From NCBI GenBank assembly GCA_009667805.1, contig CM019063.1, forward strand, positions 59,690,881 through 59,754,880: a stretch of 64,000 bases of DNA, given 5' to 3'. Shown here one piece after another: positions 1-48,576 of this stretch (positions are counted from its first letter, which is position 1; every line of letters starts with the position of its first letter). The notes beneath the pieces are model-generated. The model was not told the DNA's origin. It saw only the letters and a program-made list of their open reading frames with translations, and ran no database searches. A program made the translations under genes and the position numbers. This stretch comes from Leptobrachium leishanense (taxonomy: Eukaryota; Chordata; Amphibia; Anura; Megophryidae).

Positions 1-577
1 TAATGTTTTGCATAAGGAATACGTGCATTTTTGTATTTATATTGAATAAAATCAGGACAAAACAAAAAAAAATAAAAAACTACCCACAACATAGGATGCA
101 ATGTGCTTCTTGCCCGAGTCACATTAAAAAGGCAGATTAATTCAGGATCTAGTCCTTAGATCAACATAATAAACCTGGCAGAGGGTTACGTTGTTATTGA
201 TGCTAATCTCTAAACATTTGTGCTGGATCAGCCGTAATGTGTATTCCGTGGAATCACAGGAGAGTGGGAATGTGTCTGCAAACATCATGTTGAAAGGATA
301 AAAAGTGATGGCTGATCACCGTCAGTCTCAATGCCCTGTGTATTCAAAAAACACCAAAAATGTCACATGGTGTATTCTATCATGAGGATTTTGCATTCCA
401 CGGCCCGTCTACAATTTAGATGCCCGTTCCCATAAAGCAGCTCCCACTTCCACTATGCGCAGGCCTCACCGGTGTGTTTGATGTCATGTCAAAACCTTAT
501 GTATTTGGATTTTATTTTTTAATGGTAATATTCTGAAAGATATTAAAAGGTATACGGTAATATAGCTTGAAAAAGTA
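1..577. other. tars1 intron 6 sequence, nothing recognised
   Basis: AT-rich intronic DNA. I see no coding region, TIR or tandem repeat here. Confidence 0.5.
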
Positions 578-1167
578 CAGGGTGTCCATAAAGTCTCTTT
601 ACAACTTCAGAAGCTTATTACAAAAGGCAACGGATGAGATCTCTGCATCAGATTTGTTCCATGTACTCCGTGGTTATCGAGGTTTTTATCGCATTGCATT
701 CGTGTATTTCAGGTACCGCGTCGATGAATGAGGTACTGTTAAATGAACCCCGTTGAACATATCCAGAGCGGTGGATTGGAAGGGTGACTCAATTCCCTGG
801 CCACCTCGTTCACCAGATATCACTCCCCTCCACTTCTTTCTATGGGGTTATGTTAAAGATATGGTGTATGGAACAAAGGGACATCACTAATCTAAAGCAG
901 AGGATCACTGATACCATTGCCACCATTGATGAGGGGATGCTACAGCCAACATGGCAAGAAATCCAGTACCGTCTTGATGTGCTTCGTGCAACTAATGGTG
1001 CCCATATAGAGTTGTATTAAATGAGACAAAAATAATAAATTATATAATTATATATATATATATATAAAATTTTCACGTCTCATTTTGTAATAATTTTCAC
1101 TTATCTGTCTTTTCATTTGCCTTTGTAATAAATTTTTGAAATTCTAAAGACTAAGGACACACACCCC
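578..1167 (+). mobile_element. Mariner/IS630-type transposon remnant
   Basis: The ends are imperfect inverted repeats: CAGGGTGTCCATAAAGTC at the left and the complement of GGGGTGTGTGTCCTTAGTC at the right, followed by further matching sequence (TTATTACAAA.GGCAA). TA dinucleotides flank both ends. Inside, at about 795-1020, lies the C-terminal part of a DDE transposase in two frames: WPPRSPDITPLHFFLWGYVK with the third catalytic Asp, then after a frameshift DITNLKQRITDTIATID to a stop at 1020. Most of the transposase is deleted. Confidence 0.7.
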
Positions 1168-1351
1168 TAGGTCAGGGGTCAGCAAACTTGGCTCCCTGAT
1201 GTTTTGGGAGCTACATTTCCCACGTGGCTCAGACTAATGGGTGATTACTTCTCCCATGATGCTCAATCACACATTAGTCTGACTGAGCCACATGGGAAAT
1301 GTAGTTCCCAAAACATCAGGGAGCCAGGTTCGCTGACCCCTGACCTAGGGG
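1164..1351. repeat. Palindromic foldback MITE (ACTACA/TTTCCCA family, copy a)
   Basis: Two arms of about 80 nt, starting CCCCTAGGTCAGGGGTCAGC on each strand, fold on each other around a short centre. The arms contain CTACATTTCCC and its complement. Related copies lie at 19366-19453, 35614-35738 and 36783-36899. The copy abuts the mariner remnant. Confidence 0.7.
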
Positions 1352-1434
1352 ATGGGGCCCAAGTCTAAGCAGGAAAGTCATTTATAATTTCATAGACGTA
1401 CACACAGCCTGAAAGTCATTTTATATAGTATTTT

Positions 1435-2375
1435 TAACCCTCTTCTCACATGAGATCGAGATAACTCGATATCGGGCACCCGATGGGGCCTTTGGAAAAG
1501 CAAGTTATCTCGATCTGCAGCAGAAAAGGGTAAACACAAATGTAATTCATGCGCTGCTAATGAATTTTGTTTGCTTCAGGGCTCCAGAAGGTGCACTCCA
1601 TGTTTTAGCCCTGTGAGTACAATGCTAAAAGGTGTTATAACTGTTTAAACTCTGCTAGTTAATGTCCTGACAGATCAGACTTTTCCCCAATCGAAACAAA
1701 AGTCACAAGCTGCAACTCTAACCGCAGTAATTGCTTATAGCCAGCAGATGGCAACATCTCCCTGTCAAATAGGTTATTAAAAGGATAGAATACATTGGGA
1801 ATATTCAAATATTTTACAGTTACATTTATAAAGTGCCAACAGATTCCTTAGCGCTGTACAACGGGAGAGCGAGAATAACAAAAATACATACACGTTACAC
1901 ACCCAGAACAGGAGGAGGGAAGGAGCCATGCTCGAGAGCTTAATCTATTTTCTTACTGTATATAAGTAAAAATGATTTTCAAAACAAAGATTAACCCCTT
2001 AAGGATATTAACCCCTTCACTACCGGAGATATCCCGGGCTTCAAAAGGCATCATTCGGTGCCCTAATAGAGTTCTCAATTTGCTGATCTGCAGCCCAAAA
2101 GCAAATCAATTTTGTTTGCTTTTGTCCTGCAGAAGGTGCCCCTAAAGTTTTAGCCCTGTGAGCATAATGCCGAGGAGCCAAAACTGTAAAATCAGCTGCT
2201 GATGCCCTTACAACGGGCTTTCAGCAGCAGATGCGGGAAAAAAAGAAAATAGATCAGCAACTCAAACTGCTGTAACTCAATTTGAAAGTAGAGGGCGCCA
2301 TCTACTGGTCAAAACAGGTTATTTACAGTAATAAATACAATGGGTATAAACTCAAATATTTCTTAATGTATAATT
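1435..2375 (+). repeat. Diverged direct repeat of an unclassified dispersed element
   Basis: 1435-1815 and 2005-2375 are homologous in the same orientation. Shared blocks: AGATAACTCGATATCGGGC versus the GAGATATCCCGGGC region, TTTTGTTTGCTT, GTTTTAGCCCTGTGAG, ATGCxxAGGxG, GGCAACATCTCC versus GGCGCCATCTAC, and AATACATTGGG versus AATACAATGGG. Between them, 1815-1930 carries a different frog-type repeat (TTTATAAAGTGCCAACAG ... AGCGCTGTACAA). Not assigned to a family. Confidence 0.5.
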
Positions 2376-2954
2376 AATTTAAAAGGTTTAAACTAAAATA
2401 AAAAAACACTGGTTTCTGACAATGTTTGTTGTAAAATCACTTGGTAGCGTAGGGATTAATAGTTCTGTCCATCGAAGTTTTCTGCTTGTGTCCTGTCTGC
2501 TCTCAAATTGTGGATTAGATAAGGGATACTCATCCTCTATTGCTTTTGCACTTTGAATCGGATTGTGGACCATTTTTATACACCCCAGAAGGTTTAATAG
2601 ACATTTGTGCGGTGAAGTGCACTTGTCACTGGCAAAAATGACTTTTGCTCATATGACAGGGCACCTCTCCATTTATATAGGGCAGCATTTTTTCCCACTT
2701 ACCTATACAAAACAAACAGGGATATTACCGTTTTGAGGCTTCCCTGGAGCCAGTGCCAGCGTCCCCTCTCCTATTGTTCTCTGCGTTTATCTTGGATGTA
2801 TATTTGTTGTTCTATCTCACCCACTGCACATTGCTATGGAACTTGTTGGTGCTTTAAAAATGCTTGTAACTAAGTGAGCAGAGGGCTGACCTGTAGGAGG
2901 TCCTCTCTGCGGCATACCGTAGTCACGTGGGGGACGGGGACGAAACGCAACTTA
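2376..2954. other. tars1 intron 6, nothing recognised
   Basis: No ORF with family features and no terminal repeats seen. Confidence 0.45.
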
Positions 2955-3458
2955 CGTAGATACACGAGTATGCCGCTAGATTTTCGTGACAAAAATTGAC
3001 CTTAAAATTGGAGGTGGTCGCGTTATAGTCGAGACATCTGCATCGCGTGTATAATAAAAAAAATTGCCCAAATCTCTCAGAAATAATAGTCTTGCTGAAG
3101 TGAACGCAGGCTCCCTGATGCTTGCAAATACTTCAGGAACTCCCGGATTCGGGATCCATCACGGCCAGAGGGCAGGCTCGGTTTAAGCCAATCATTGACC
3201 TCACTCGCCTCTAAAATCGGTAATAAAGAAGACGGGTGGCCGGCAGCTTCATACTTCGTGACAACTGCAATCATTCTAGAGCAGAACACCCTGACCTGAG
3301 GGGGAACCTGACTGTGTTAAGAGAACCTGGAAGGATCTTAATTATTTACCGGTAAGGTAAAATTTCGTCCCTCGTGTTATATTCAAGTCTCTCATTTCCA
3401 TAATAAATCTCTATCCACCGTGTTATATTCAGGTCGCGCTATACTCGAGTATTACTGT
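2955..3458 (-). mobile_element. Non-autonomous TIR element (GTAGATACTCGAGTATA family), short copy
   Basis: The ends carry the inverted motif GTAGATACACGAGTATG (left) and ATACTCGAGTATTACTG (right). The body is the reverse complement of the longer copy at 21721-22577: shared AGTATAGCGCGACCTGAATA, GGCCACCCGTCTTCTTTA and CTCTGGCCGtGATGGATC regions. Its right end lies about 125 nt from the exon 6 donor, inside intron 6. No transposase; superfamily unknown. Confidence 0.6.
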
Positions 3459-3581
3459 AATAATTTTTTTTTTTACATTATATAAAATTCAACAAAAAAA
3501 AAGCAGATTTTTTTTTTATAATTCTAGTCTTCTACTGCAAAGAATCTGATGGATTTTACTGTAAGTACATCGATCGTTTAC

Positions 3582-39721
<36,140 letters not shown>

Positions 39722-39950
39722 GCTCCGCCGCTGACTGGACTGACCCTCCCAGACCTCACTGCACCCAAAACCGAAAGAAGATCTCCCGAGACCGGCTGAC
39801 GCAACCGGCAAACTACAACCAAACCACGTGACAGGCACCGACGGGCCAATGACAGGGCAGCGAGTGTGTCTAGCCCGGCCCCTTCCAAAGTGAGGGCTTG
39901 CGCCTGCCAGCCAATAGCAAGCCGCAGAATTGCCACCTACGCGTCATATC
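39722..39950 (-). promoter_or_regulatory. tars1: tars1 promoter / CpG-rich 5' region
   Basis: GC- and CpG-rich stretch directly upstream of exon 1, with no TATA box. Visible motifs: CCAAT at 39846-39850 and at 39911-39915 (ATTGG in gene orientation, as usual for NF-Y sites), an E-box CACGTG at 39825-39830 within GTCACGTGG (USF/TFE type), and TGACGCAAC at 39797-39805, similar to C/EBP-ATF composite elements. Aminoacyl-tRNA synthetase genes are known ATF4 targets, so the last site is plausible; its function is inferred. The transcription start probably lies near 39780-39835. Confidence 0.7.
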
Positions 39951-40362
39951 CCCGCGACAGTTCTATCCTTACAATTCACGCGCCCTTTGAGGCAGCCTCT
40001 TCGTGAGGGGCCCCCACATGTAACGGGTGGATAGATGCCTGGCAAACCTCCGTGAGAGGATGGCCTGGTTTGCGTAAACTTCAGTGCCAACGGGCGTCTC
40101 TGTGAGTTTACCACTCCCTGCCATTCAGTGGTATTGATAAGGATGACGTATTGGTGACGCGATTCCATGTGGAGCTTGTGACAAGACAGGGGCAGTGCGT
40201 CATGTTTCCGGGTTACGAGCGGCAAACACTCCTTTCAATCCTTTTATTGCCCGCCTGGCTTTGTGTTATGGTAGCTGTGCTCAGGAATGCTGGAGAGAAG
40301 ACTTAAAGGGGTTAATAAGGAAGAAAAACCAAACACAAATATCTCATAGGGAAAAGGCCATT
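39951..40362. other. Region upstream of the tars1 promoter, nothing recognised
   Basis: Moderately GC-rich, no exon or element ends seen. Confidence 0.4.
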
Positions 40363-41254
40363 TACTTATAAAGGATTTTACCAGGAAGGATACATTGAGA
40401 TTTCACTCGTTTTCAAGTATGTCCTGGGTTCAAGATCATTTGAAGTGTTACAGTTACAGAAATACAAAGTAATACAATGCAAGATATTAAAAAACAAAAC
40501 ACAAATATACAGATTAACCCAGAAAATAAATATGTAGGAAATATAGTCACTATGTTATATGTTTACAGGTGCATTCTGTGTATAGTCACTATGTTATATG
40601 TTTACAGGTGCATTCTGTATATAGTCACTATGTTACATGTTTACAGGCGCATTCTGTATATAGTCACTATGTTACATGTTTACAGGTGCATTCTGTATAT
40701 AGTCACTGTGTTACATGTTTACAGGTGCATTCTGTATATAGTCACTGTGTTACATGTTTACAGGTGCATTCTGTATATAGTCACTGTGTTACATGTTTAC
40801 AGGTGCATTCTGTATATAGTCACTATGTTACATGTTTACAGGTTCATTCTGTATATAGTCACTATGTTACATGTTTACAGGTGCATTCTGTATATAGTCA
40901 CTGTGTTACATGTTTACAGGTGCATTCTGTATATAGTCACTATGTTACATGTTTACAGGTTCATTCTGTATATAGTCACTGTGTTACATGTTTACAGGTG
41001 CATTCTGTATATAGTCACTATGTTACATGTTTACAGGTTCATTCTGTATATAGTCACTGTGTTACATGTTTACAGGTGCATTCTGTATATAGTCACTATG
41101 TTACATGTTTACAGGTGCATTCTGTATATAGTCACTATGTTACATGTTTACAGGCGCATTCTGTATATAGTCACTGTGTTACATGTTTACAGGTGCATTC
41201 TGTATATAGTCACTATGTTACATGTTTACAGGTTCATTCTGTATATAGTCACTA

Positions 41255-43015
41255 GCTGCTTTAAAAGTAAACAACCAAACTGTACAACACCCCCTAGATG
41301 AAGCAAATGCTTTTAATAATTATTTTGTTGGATGCGCCACCACCCTGATTGCTAAGCTAGGAAATGACACGCAATCAGAAAGGCTGCACGCAGGTCAGGA
41401 CCCACCAACAGTGCAAAGACCCCGTAACCCAGAGAAATTCAGTTTTAGGCCAGTGCCTGTCAGTGCCATCACTAAACTTCTCCGTAACCAAAAAATGAAA
41501 TACCAGTCTGGACCTGATCAAATCCCAGCAATGCTGCTGAAAATCAGTGCACCAGCAATTGCGAAACCTGTCGCAACCCTGATTAATGAATCACTGGCGA
41601 CTGGATACATACCCAAACTCTAGAAGACTGCAAGGGTGGTACCTATCCATAAAAGTGGAGACAATACTTTGGTATCCAACTACCGCCCAATATCACTGCT
41701 CCCTGTAATGTCAAAAATTCTGGAAAAATGTGTCTACACTCAATTACGTGATTATTATCAGTATCAGAACTATTTAACCCCAGATCAATCAGGCTTTCGT
41801 CCAAACCATTCAACTACAACTGCCCTTTTAAAAGTTTGTAATGATATCCAAGCTGGCATGGAACAAGGAAATCTAACTGGAGCCATCTTCCTTGATTTTG
41901 CCAAGGCTTTTGACACCGTAGACCATGGCATCCTATTACAAAAACTTAAGAACTCTGGTATTGGTGATAGTACGTTAACCTGGTTCCAATCCTATGTGTC
42001 TGATAGGTCTCAATTTGTGTCCATTTCTGACAGCACTTCCCTCCCCCTCCCAGTCACGTGTGGTGTACCACAAGGCTCGATACTTGGCCCCCTGCTATTC
42101 ACAATATTCATAAACGATCTGCCCAATGTCTGCAAAGCTTCAACTGTACACATGTACGCAGACGACACTGTAATCTATACCAGCAAACCAAATCTCCCAC
42201 AGCTGGAGGCAGTGCTGCAAGAACAATCACAGGGGGTAGAAAAGTGGATCGCAAATAACAAACTTTTTCTAAATACTGACAAAACTGTTACAATGCTCTT
42301 TGGAACCGCACCTAAACTACACAAATTGCAAACACCCCATCTATGTGTTGGGACAAAATCAAATGGCACGCTGACCACAGTCACTTCTCTCAAATACCTA
42401 GGTATGTGGTTAGACCCAAATCTATCTTTTGGCCCCCACATCGAAAAACTCTCATCTAAACTCTACCCCAAACTAGGTGCCCTGTACAGAAACAAATCCT
42501 GCCTGAGCCCCGCGGTAAGAAAGCAGATTGTACAACAAATGCTTATGCCAGCCATTGAATATGGAGATGTAGTGTATGCAGCCGCCCCACAAACACACCT
42601 CCAGAAACTTACTACATTGTATAACTCATTCTGTCGCTTTGTGCTACAATGTAACTACATGACACACCATTGTGACATGTTAAAAGAACTAAACTGGCCA
42701 TCACTGGACTCTAGACGCACCCTTCACCTTTCCAACCTGGTGTTTAAGAGCTTTTCTGGGAAGCTACCACCCTACCTGAATATGCTGCTTCCCCCGGCAG
42801 TTCCCTCATCCTATAACCTCAGATCCAGGACCAGCACCTTACTTGCAATACCGCAATACAAAAGAAAAATGGCTCGATCCTCATTTTCCTACAGAGCACC
42901 ACAATTATGGAATAACCTCCCAGACACCGTCAAATCTTCCCCCACTCTAAAGTCCCTTAAGACTTCCCTATTAACATACCTCAATACAAAATGCACCTGT
43001 AAACATGTAACATGA
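41255..43015 (+). pseudogene. LINE reverse transcriptase (one in-frame stop, N-terminus missing)
   Basis: Open in one frame from the truncation point to the stop after KCTCKHVT at 43015, except for a TAG at 41621-41623. RT signatures in order: KYQSGPDQIPAMLLK, NYRPISLLPVMSKILEK, LTPDQSGFRPNHSTTTAL, GAIFLDFAKAFDTVDH, GVPQGSILGPLLFTIFINDL, the catalytic MYADDTVIY, then LKYLGMWLDP. The C-terminal region has ATVYN-type YNSFCRFVLQCNYMTHHCDM and LWNNLPDTVKSSPTLKSLK. The endonuclease domain is absent. A single stop makes this a young copy. Assignment among CR1, L2 and Rex1 clades is not resolved here. Confidence 0.92.
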
Positions 43016-43198
43016 CTTTATTTCCTCCATATTTATTTTTCTGTTAATCTGTATATTTGGTCTTGTGTTAATTTTTCTTGCATTTACTATTTGTATTTCT
43101 GTAACCACTCAATGTTCTCGAACCCAGGACATACTTGAAAACGAGAGAAATCTCAATGTATCCTTCCTGGTAAAATCCTTTTATAAATAAATAAAAAT
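41255..43198 (+). mobile_element. CR1/L2/Rex1-group LINE, 5'-truncated, nearly intact RT region
   Basis: Inserted in the 39-bp array: array sequence stops at GTCACTA and resumes at TGTTTACAGG after the tail, with about 7 nt of the unit lost. It contains the RT gene, a 3'UTR (TTCTCGAACCCAGGACATAC, TTGAAAACGAGAGAAATCTC) and ends TTTATAAATAAATAAAAATA. No clear target duplication. The same 3' end is found at 6328-6535 and 40363-40547. Confidence 0.92.
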
Positions 43199-44238
43199 AT
43201 GTTTACAGGTGCATTCTGTATATAGTCACTATGTTACATGTTTACAGGTGCATTCTGTATATAGTCACTATGTTACATGTTTACAGGCGCATTCTGTATA
43301 TAGTCACTATGTTACATGTTTACAGGTGCATTCTGTATATAGTCACTATGTTACATGTTTACAGATGCATTCTGTATATAGTCACTAGGTTACATGTTTA
43401 CAGGTGCATTCTGTATATAGTCACTAGGTTACATGTTTACAGGTGCATTCTGTATATAGTCACTATGTTACATGTTTACAGATGCATTCTGTATATAGTC
43501 ACTAGGTTACATGTTTACAGGTGCATTCTGTATATAGTCACTAGGTTACATGTTTACAGGTGCATTCTGTATATAGTCACTATGTTACATGTTTACAGGT
43601 GCATTCTGTATATAGTCACTAGGTTACATGTTTACAGGTACATTCTGTATATAGTCACTATGTTACATGTTTACAGGTGCATTCTGTATAATTAGTCACT
43701 ATTTTACATGTTTACAGATGCATTCTGTATATAGTCACTAGGTTACATGTTTACAGGTGCATTCTGTATATAGTCACTAGGTTACATGTTTACAGGTGCA
43801 TTCTGTATATAGTCACTGTGTTACATGTTTACAGGTGCATTCTGTATATAGTCACTATGTTACATGTTTACAGGTGCACTGTATATAGTCACTGTGTTAC
43901 ATGTTTACAGGTGCATTCTGTATATAGTCACTATGTTACATGTTTACAGGTGCATTCTGTATAAAGTCACTGTGTTACATGTTTACAGGTGCATTCTGTA
44001 TATAGTCACTGTTACATGTTTACAGGTGCATTCTGTATATAGTCACTATGTTACATGTTTACAGGCGCATTCTGTATATAGTCTGTTACATGTTTACAGG
44101 TGCATTCTGTATATAGTCACTGTGTTACATGTTTACAGGCGCATTCTGTATATAGTCAATGTTTCATGTTTACAGGTGCATTCTGTATATAGTCACTGTG
44201 TTACATGTTTACAGGTGCATTCTGTATATAGTCACTGT

Positions 44239-45577
44239 TAGGGATGCACCGATAACACTTTTTTAAGACCGAGTACGAGTACCGATACTTTTTAAAAGTA
44301 CACACCGATACCGAGTACCAATACTTTTCTTTAATGTCATGTGACGCTTTCCAATAAGAACAGACCATATATAAATGCCCCCAGCTCACATGTATATCCC
44401 CCCGATATATATATATATATATATATATTCATATTGCCCCAGCTCATGGATATTGCCCCAGCTCACACATGGATTTGCCCCAGCTGATGGATATGCCCCA
44501 GCTCACACATGGATATTGCCCCCAGTTTATGGATTTGCCCCCCCAGCTCACACATGGTTATGCACCCCAGCTCACACATGGTTATGCCCCCCCAGCTCAC
44601 ACATGGTTATGCCCCCCCAGCTCATGGATATGCCCCCAGCTCATGGATATGCCCCCAGCTCATGGATATGCCCCCAGCTCTCACATGGGTATGCCCCCCA
44701 GCTCATGGATATGCCCCCCAGCTCTCACATTGGTATGCCCCCCAGCTCATGGATATGCCCCCCCAGCTCTCACATGGGTATGCCCCCCAGCTCATGGATA
44801 TGCCCCCCAGCTCATGGATATGCCCCTCCAGCTCATGGTTATGCCCCCCCAGCTCATGGATATGCCCCCCAGCTCTCACATGGATATGCCCCCAGCTCAT
44901 GGATATGCCCCCCAGCTTATGGATATGCACCCCAGCTCACACATGGGTATGCCCCCCAGCTCATGGATCCCTCCCCCCAACGATACTTACCTTCCTGGGC
45001 GCCGCCGGGAATGTCTCCGCGCGCGCTCGTTGGAAGGACCCCAGCCGCGACCACGTGGGACCATGTGATCGCGGCTGGGGTCCTTCCAACGAGCGCGCGC
45101 GGGAAACTTCCCGGCGTCGCCCAGGAAGGTAAGTATTCATCGCGGAGAGCAGCTGCAGGGCCTGTCTGAATGCTCTATCGGCATTCAGACAGGCCCTGCA
45201 GCTGCTTAGTGTGTTTATACTTACCTTCCTGGGCGCCGCCAGGAATGTCTCCCCGCGTGCGCTCGTTGGAAGGACCCCAGCCGTGATCACATGGTCCCAC
45301 GTGGTCGCGGCTGGGGTCCTTCCAACGAGCGCACGCGCGGAGACATTCCCGGCGGCGCCCAGGAAGGTAAGTATGAACGCGATGAGCTCCAGGGGCGGCT
45401 GTCCGAATGCCGATAGAGCATTCGGACAGCCGCCGCAGCCCCTCGGATGCCGGCAAGCCGGCTCAATGCTGGCTTCCGGTATCGGAAAAAATATCGGGGG
45501 GTACTGCACGAGTACCAAGTACTCCTGCAGTACCCAGTATCGGCCCCGATACCGATACTAGTATCGGTGCAACCCTA
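44239..45577. mobile_element. hAT foldback inside the minisatellite, copy 3 (TSD GTCACTGT)
   Basis: TIR TAGGGATGCACCGATAACAC and the complement of CTAGTATCGGTGCAACCCTA; 8-nt duplication GTCACTGT (44231-44238, 45578-45585) taken from the 39-bp unit. Interior: a tandem array of CCCCCAGCTCATGGATATGC units (44430-44970), two large GC-rich palindromes (44990-45135, 45225-45375) and a TA microsatellite (44405-44427). Confidence 0.95.
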
Positions 45578-46195
45578 GTCACTGTGTTACATGTTTACAG
45601 GTGCATTCTGTATATAGTCACTGTGTTACATGTTTACAGGTGCATTCTGTATATAGTCACTATGTTACATGTTTACAGGTGCATTCTGTATATAGTCACT
45701 ATGTTACATGTTTACAGGCGCATTCTGTATATAGTCACTGTGCTACAGGTGCATTCTGTATATAGTCACTATGTTACATGTTTACAGGTGCATTCTGTAT
45801 ATAGTCACTGTGTTACATGTTTACAGGCGCATTCTGTATATAGTCACTATGTTACATGTTTACAGGTGCATTCTGTATATAGTCACTATGTTACATGTTT
45901 ACAGGTGCATTCTGTATAAAGTCACTGTGTTACATGTTTACAGGTGCATTCTGTATATAGTCACTGTGTTACACGTTTACAGGTGCATTCTGTATATAGT
46001 CACTATGTTACATGTTTACAGGCGCATTCTGTATATAGTCTGTTACATGTTTACAGGTGCATTCTGTATATAGTCACTGTGTTACATGTTTACAGGCGCA
46101 TTCTGTATAGAGTCACTGTTTCATGTTTACAGGTGCATTCTGTATATAGTCACTGTGTTACATGTTTACAGGTGCATTCTGTATATAGTCACTGT

Positions 46196-46358
46196 TAGGG
46201 ATGCACCGATACCACTTTTTTAAGACCGAGTACGAGTACCGATACTTTTTAAAAGTACACACCGATACCGAGTACCGATACTTTTCTTTAATGTCATGTG
46301 ACGCTTTCCAATAAGAACAGACCATATAAAAATGCCCCCAGCTCACATGTATATCCCC

Positions 46359-46393
<35 letters not shown>

Positions 46394-47690
46394 TACTGCC
46401 CCAGCTCATGGATATTGCCCCAGCTCACACACATGGATATTGCCCCAGCTCACACATGGATTTGCCCCAGCTCACACATGGATTTGCCCCAGCTCATGGA
46501 TATGCCCCCAGCTCACACATGGATATTGCCCCCAGTTTATGGATTTGCCCCCCCAGCTCAACACATGGTTATGCACCCCAGCTCACACCTGGTTATGCCC
46601 TCCAGCTCACACATGGTTATGCCCCCCAGCTCACACATGGTTATGCCCCCCAGCTCGCTCATGGTTATGCCCCCCAGCTCATGGATATGCCCCCCAGCTC
46701 ATGGATATGCCCCCAGCTCATGGATATGTCCCCCAGCTCATGGATATGCCCCCAGCTCTCACATGGGTATGCCCCCCAGCTCATGGATATGCCCCCAGCT
46801 CTCACATGGGTATGCCCCCCAGCTCATGGATATGCCCCCCAGCTCTCACATTGTATGCCCCCCCCAGCTCATGGATATGCCCCCAGCTCAAGGATATGCC
46901 CCCCCAGCTTCATGGTCCTATGCCCCCACCTCATGGATATGCCCCCCAGCTCATGGATATGCCCCCCAGCTCATGGATATGCCCCCCAGCTCTCACATGG
47001 TATGCCCCCCAGCTCATAGATATGCCCCCCAGCTTATGGATATGCACCCCAGCTCACACATGGGTATCCCCCCAGCTCATGGATCCCCCCCAACGATACT
47101 TACCTTCCTGGGCGCCGCCGGGAATGTCTCCGCGCTCATTGAAGGACCCCAGCCGCGACCACGTGGGACCATGTGATCGCGGCTGGGGTCCTTCCAACGA
47201 GCGCGCGCGGGGAAACTTTCCCGGTGTCGCCCAGGAAGGTAAGTATCATCGCGGAGAGCAGCTGCAGGGTCTGTCTGAATGCTCTATCGGCATTCAGACA
47301 GCCCTGCAGCTGCTTAGTGTGTTTATACTTACCTTCCTGGGCGCCGCCGGGAATGTCTCCCCGCACGCGCTCGTTGGAAGGACCCCAGCCGTGATCACAT
47401 GGTCCCACGTGGTCGCGGCTTGGGGTCCTTCCAACGAGCGCACGCGCGGAGACATTCCCGGCGGCGCCCAGGAAGGTAAGTATGAACGCGATGAGCTCCA
47501 GGGGCGGCTGTCCGAATGCCGATAGAGCATTCGGACAGCCGCCGCAGCCCCTCGGATGCCGGCAAGCCGGCTCAATGCCGGCTTTCCGGTATCGGAAAAA
47601 TATCGGGGGGTACTGCAGGAGTACCAAGTACTCCTGCAGTACCCAGTATCGCCCCGATACCGATACTAGTATCGGTATCGGGCAACTCTA
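46196..47690. mobile_element. hAT foldback inside the minisatellite, copy 4 (TSD GTCACTGT)
   Basis: Same structure and the same 8-nt duplication as copy 3, 1957 nt further on, with a longer internal CCCCCAGCTCATGGATATGC array (46395-47085). Flanking minisatellite variants are also shared, so copies 3 and 4 arose by duplication of a larger block and not by two insertions (inference). Confidence 0.94.
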
Positions 47691-48576
47691 GTCACTGTGT
47701 TACATGTTTACAGGTGCATTTTGTATATAGTCACACTGTTACATGTTTACAGGTTGCTTCTGTATATAGTCACTATGTTACATGTTTACAGGTGCATTCT
47801 GTATATAGTCACTATGTTACATGTTTACAGGTGCATTCTGTATATAGTCACTGTGTTACATGTTTACAGGTGCATTCTGTATATAGTCACTATGTTACAT
47901 GTTTACAGGTGCATTCTGTATATAGTCACTATGTTACATGTTTACAGGCGCATTCTGTATAAGTCACTGTGCTACAGGTGCATTCTGTATATAGTCACTA
48001 TGTTACATGTTTACAGGTGCATTCTGTATATAGTCACTGTGTTACATGTTTACAGGCGCATTCTGTATATAGTCACTATGTTACATGTTTACAGGTGCAT
48101 TCTGTATATAGTCACGGTGTTACATGTTTACAGGTGCATTCTGTATATAGTCACTATGTTACATGTTTACAGGTGCATTCTGTATATAGTCACTATGTTA
48201 CATGTTTACAGGTGCATTCTGTATATAGTCACTATGTTACATGTTTACAGGTGCATTCTGTATATAGTCACTGTGTTACATGTTCACAGGTGCATTCTGT
48301 ATATAGTCACTGTTAGATGTTTACAGGTGCATTCTGTATATAGTCACTGTTACATGTTTACAGGTGCATTCTGTATATAGTCACTGTGTTACATGTTTAC
48401 AGGTGCATTCTGTATATATAGTCACTGTGTTACATGTTTACAGGTGCATTCTGTATATAGTCACTGTGTTACATGTTTACAGGTGCATTCTGTATATAGT
48501 CACTGTGTTACATGTTTACAGGTGCATTCTGTATATAGTCACTGTGTTACATGTTTACAGGTGCATTCTGTATATA

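Larger units (their letters stand above)
40548..48576. repeat. 39-bp LINE-derived minisatellite (about 85 units in four blocks)
   Basis: Unit GTGCATTCTGTATATAGTCA, CTATGTTACATGTTTACAG (39 nt). Blocks: 40548-41254, 43199-44238, 45578-46195, 47691-48576, plus a short remnant at 49628-49690. Common variants: TATG/TGTG/TAGG before TTACATG, GGTGC/GGCGC/GGTTC/GATGC. Because 39 is divisible by 3, frames stay open and give meaningless MLHVYRCILYIVT-type repeats. The complement TGCACCTGTAAACATGTAAC is identical to the LINE ORF end at 42991-43010. Confidence 0.95.

Noticed and set aside
44375..47525. Long frames rich in MDMPPSSHMGMPP-like repeats
   Set aside because: Translation of the CCCCCAGCTCATGGATATGC arrays in non-autonomous hAT foldbacks; no protein family, no start context.
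40548..48576. CRISPR-like regular repeats
   Set aside because: Repeats are directly adjacent without unique spacers, in a vertebrate genome. Minisatellite, not CRISPR.
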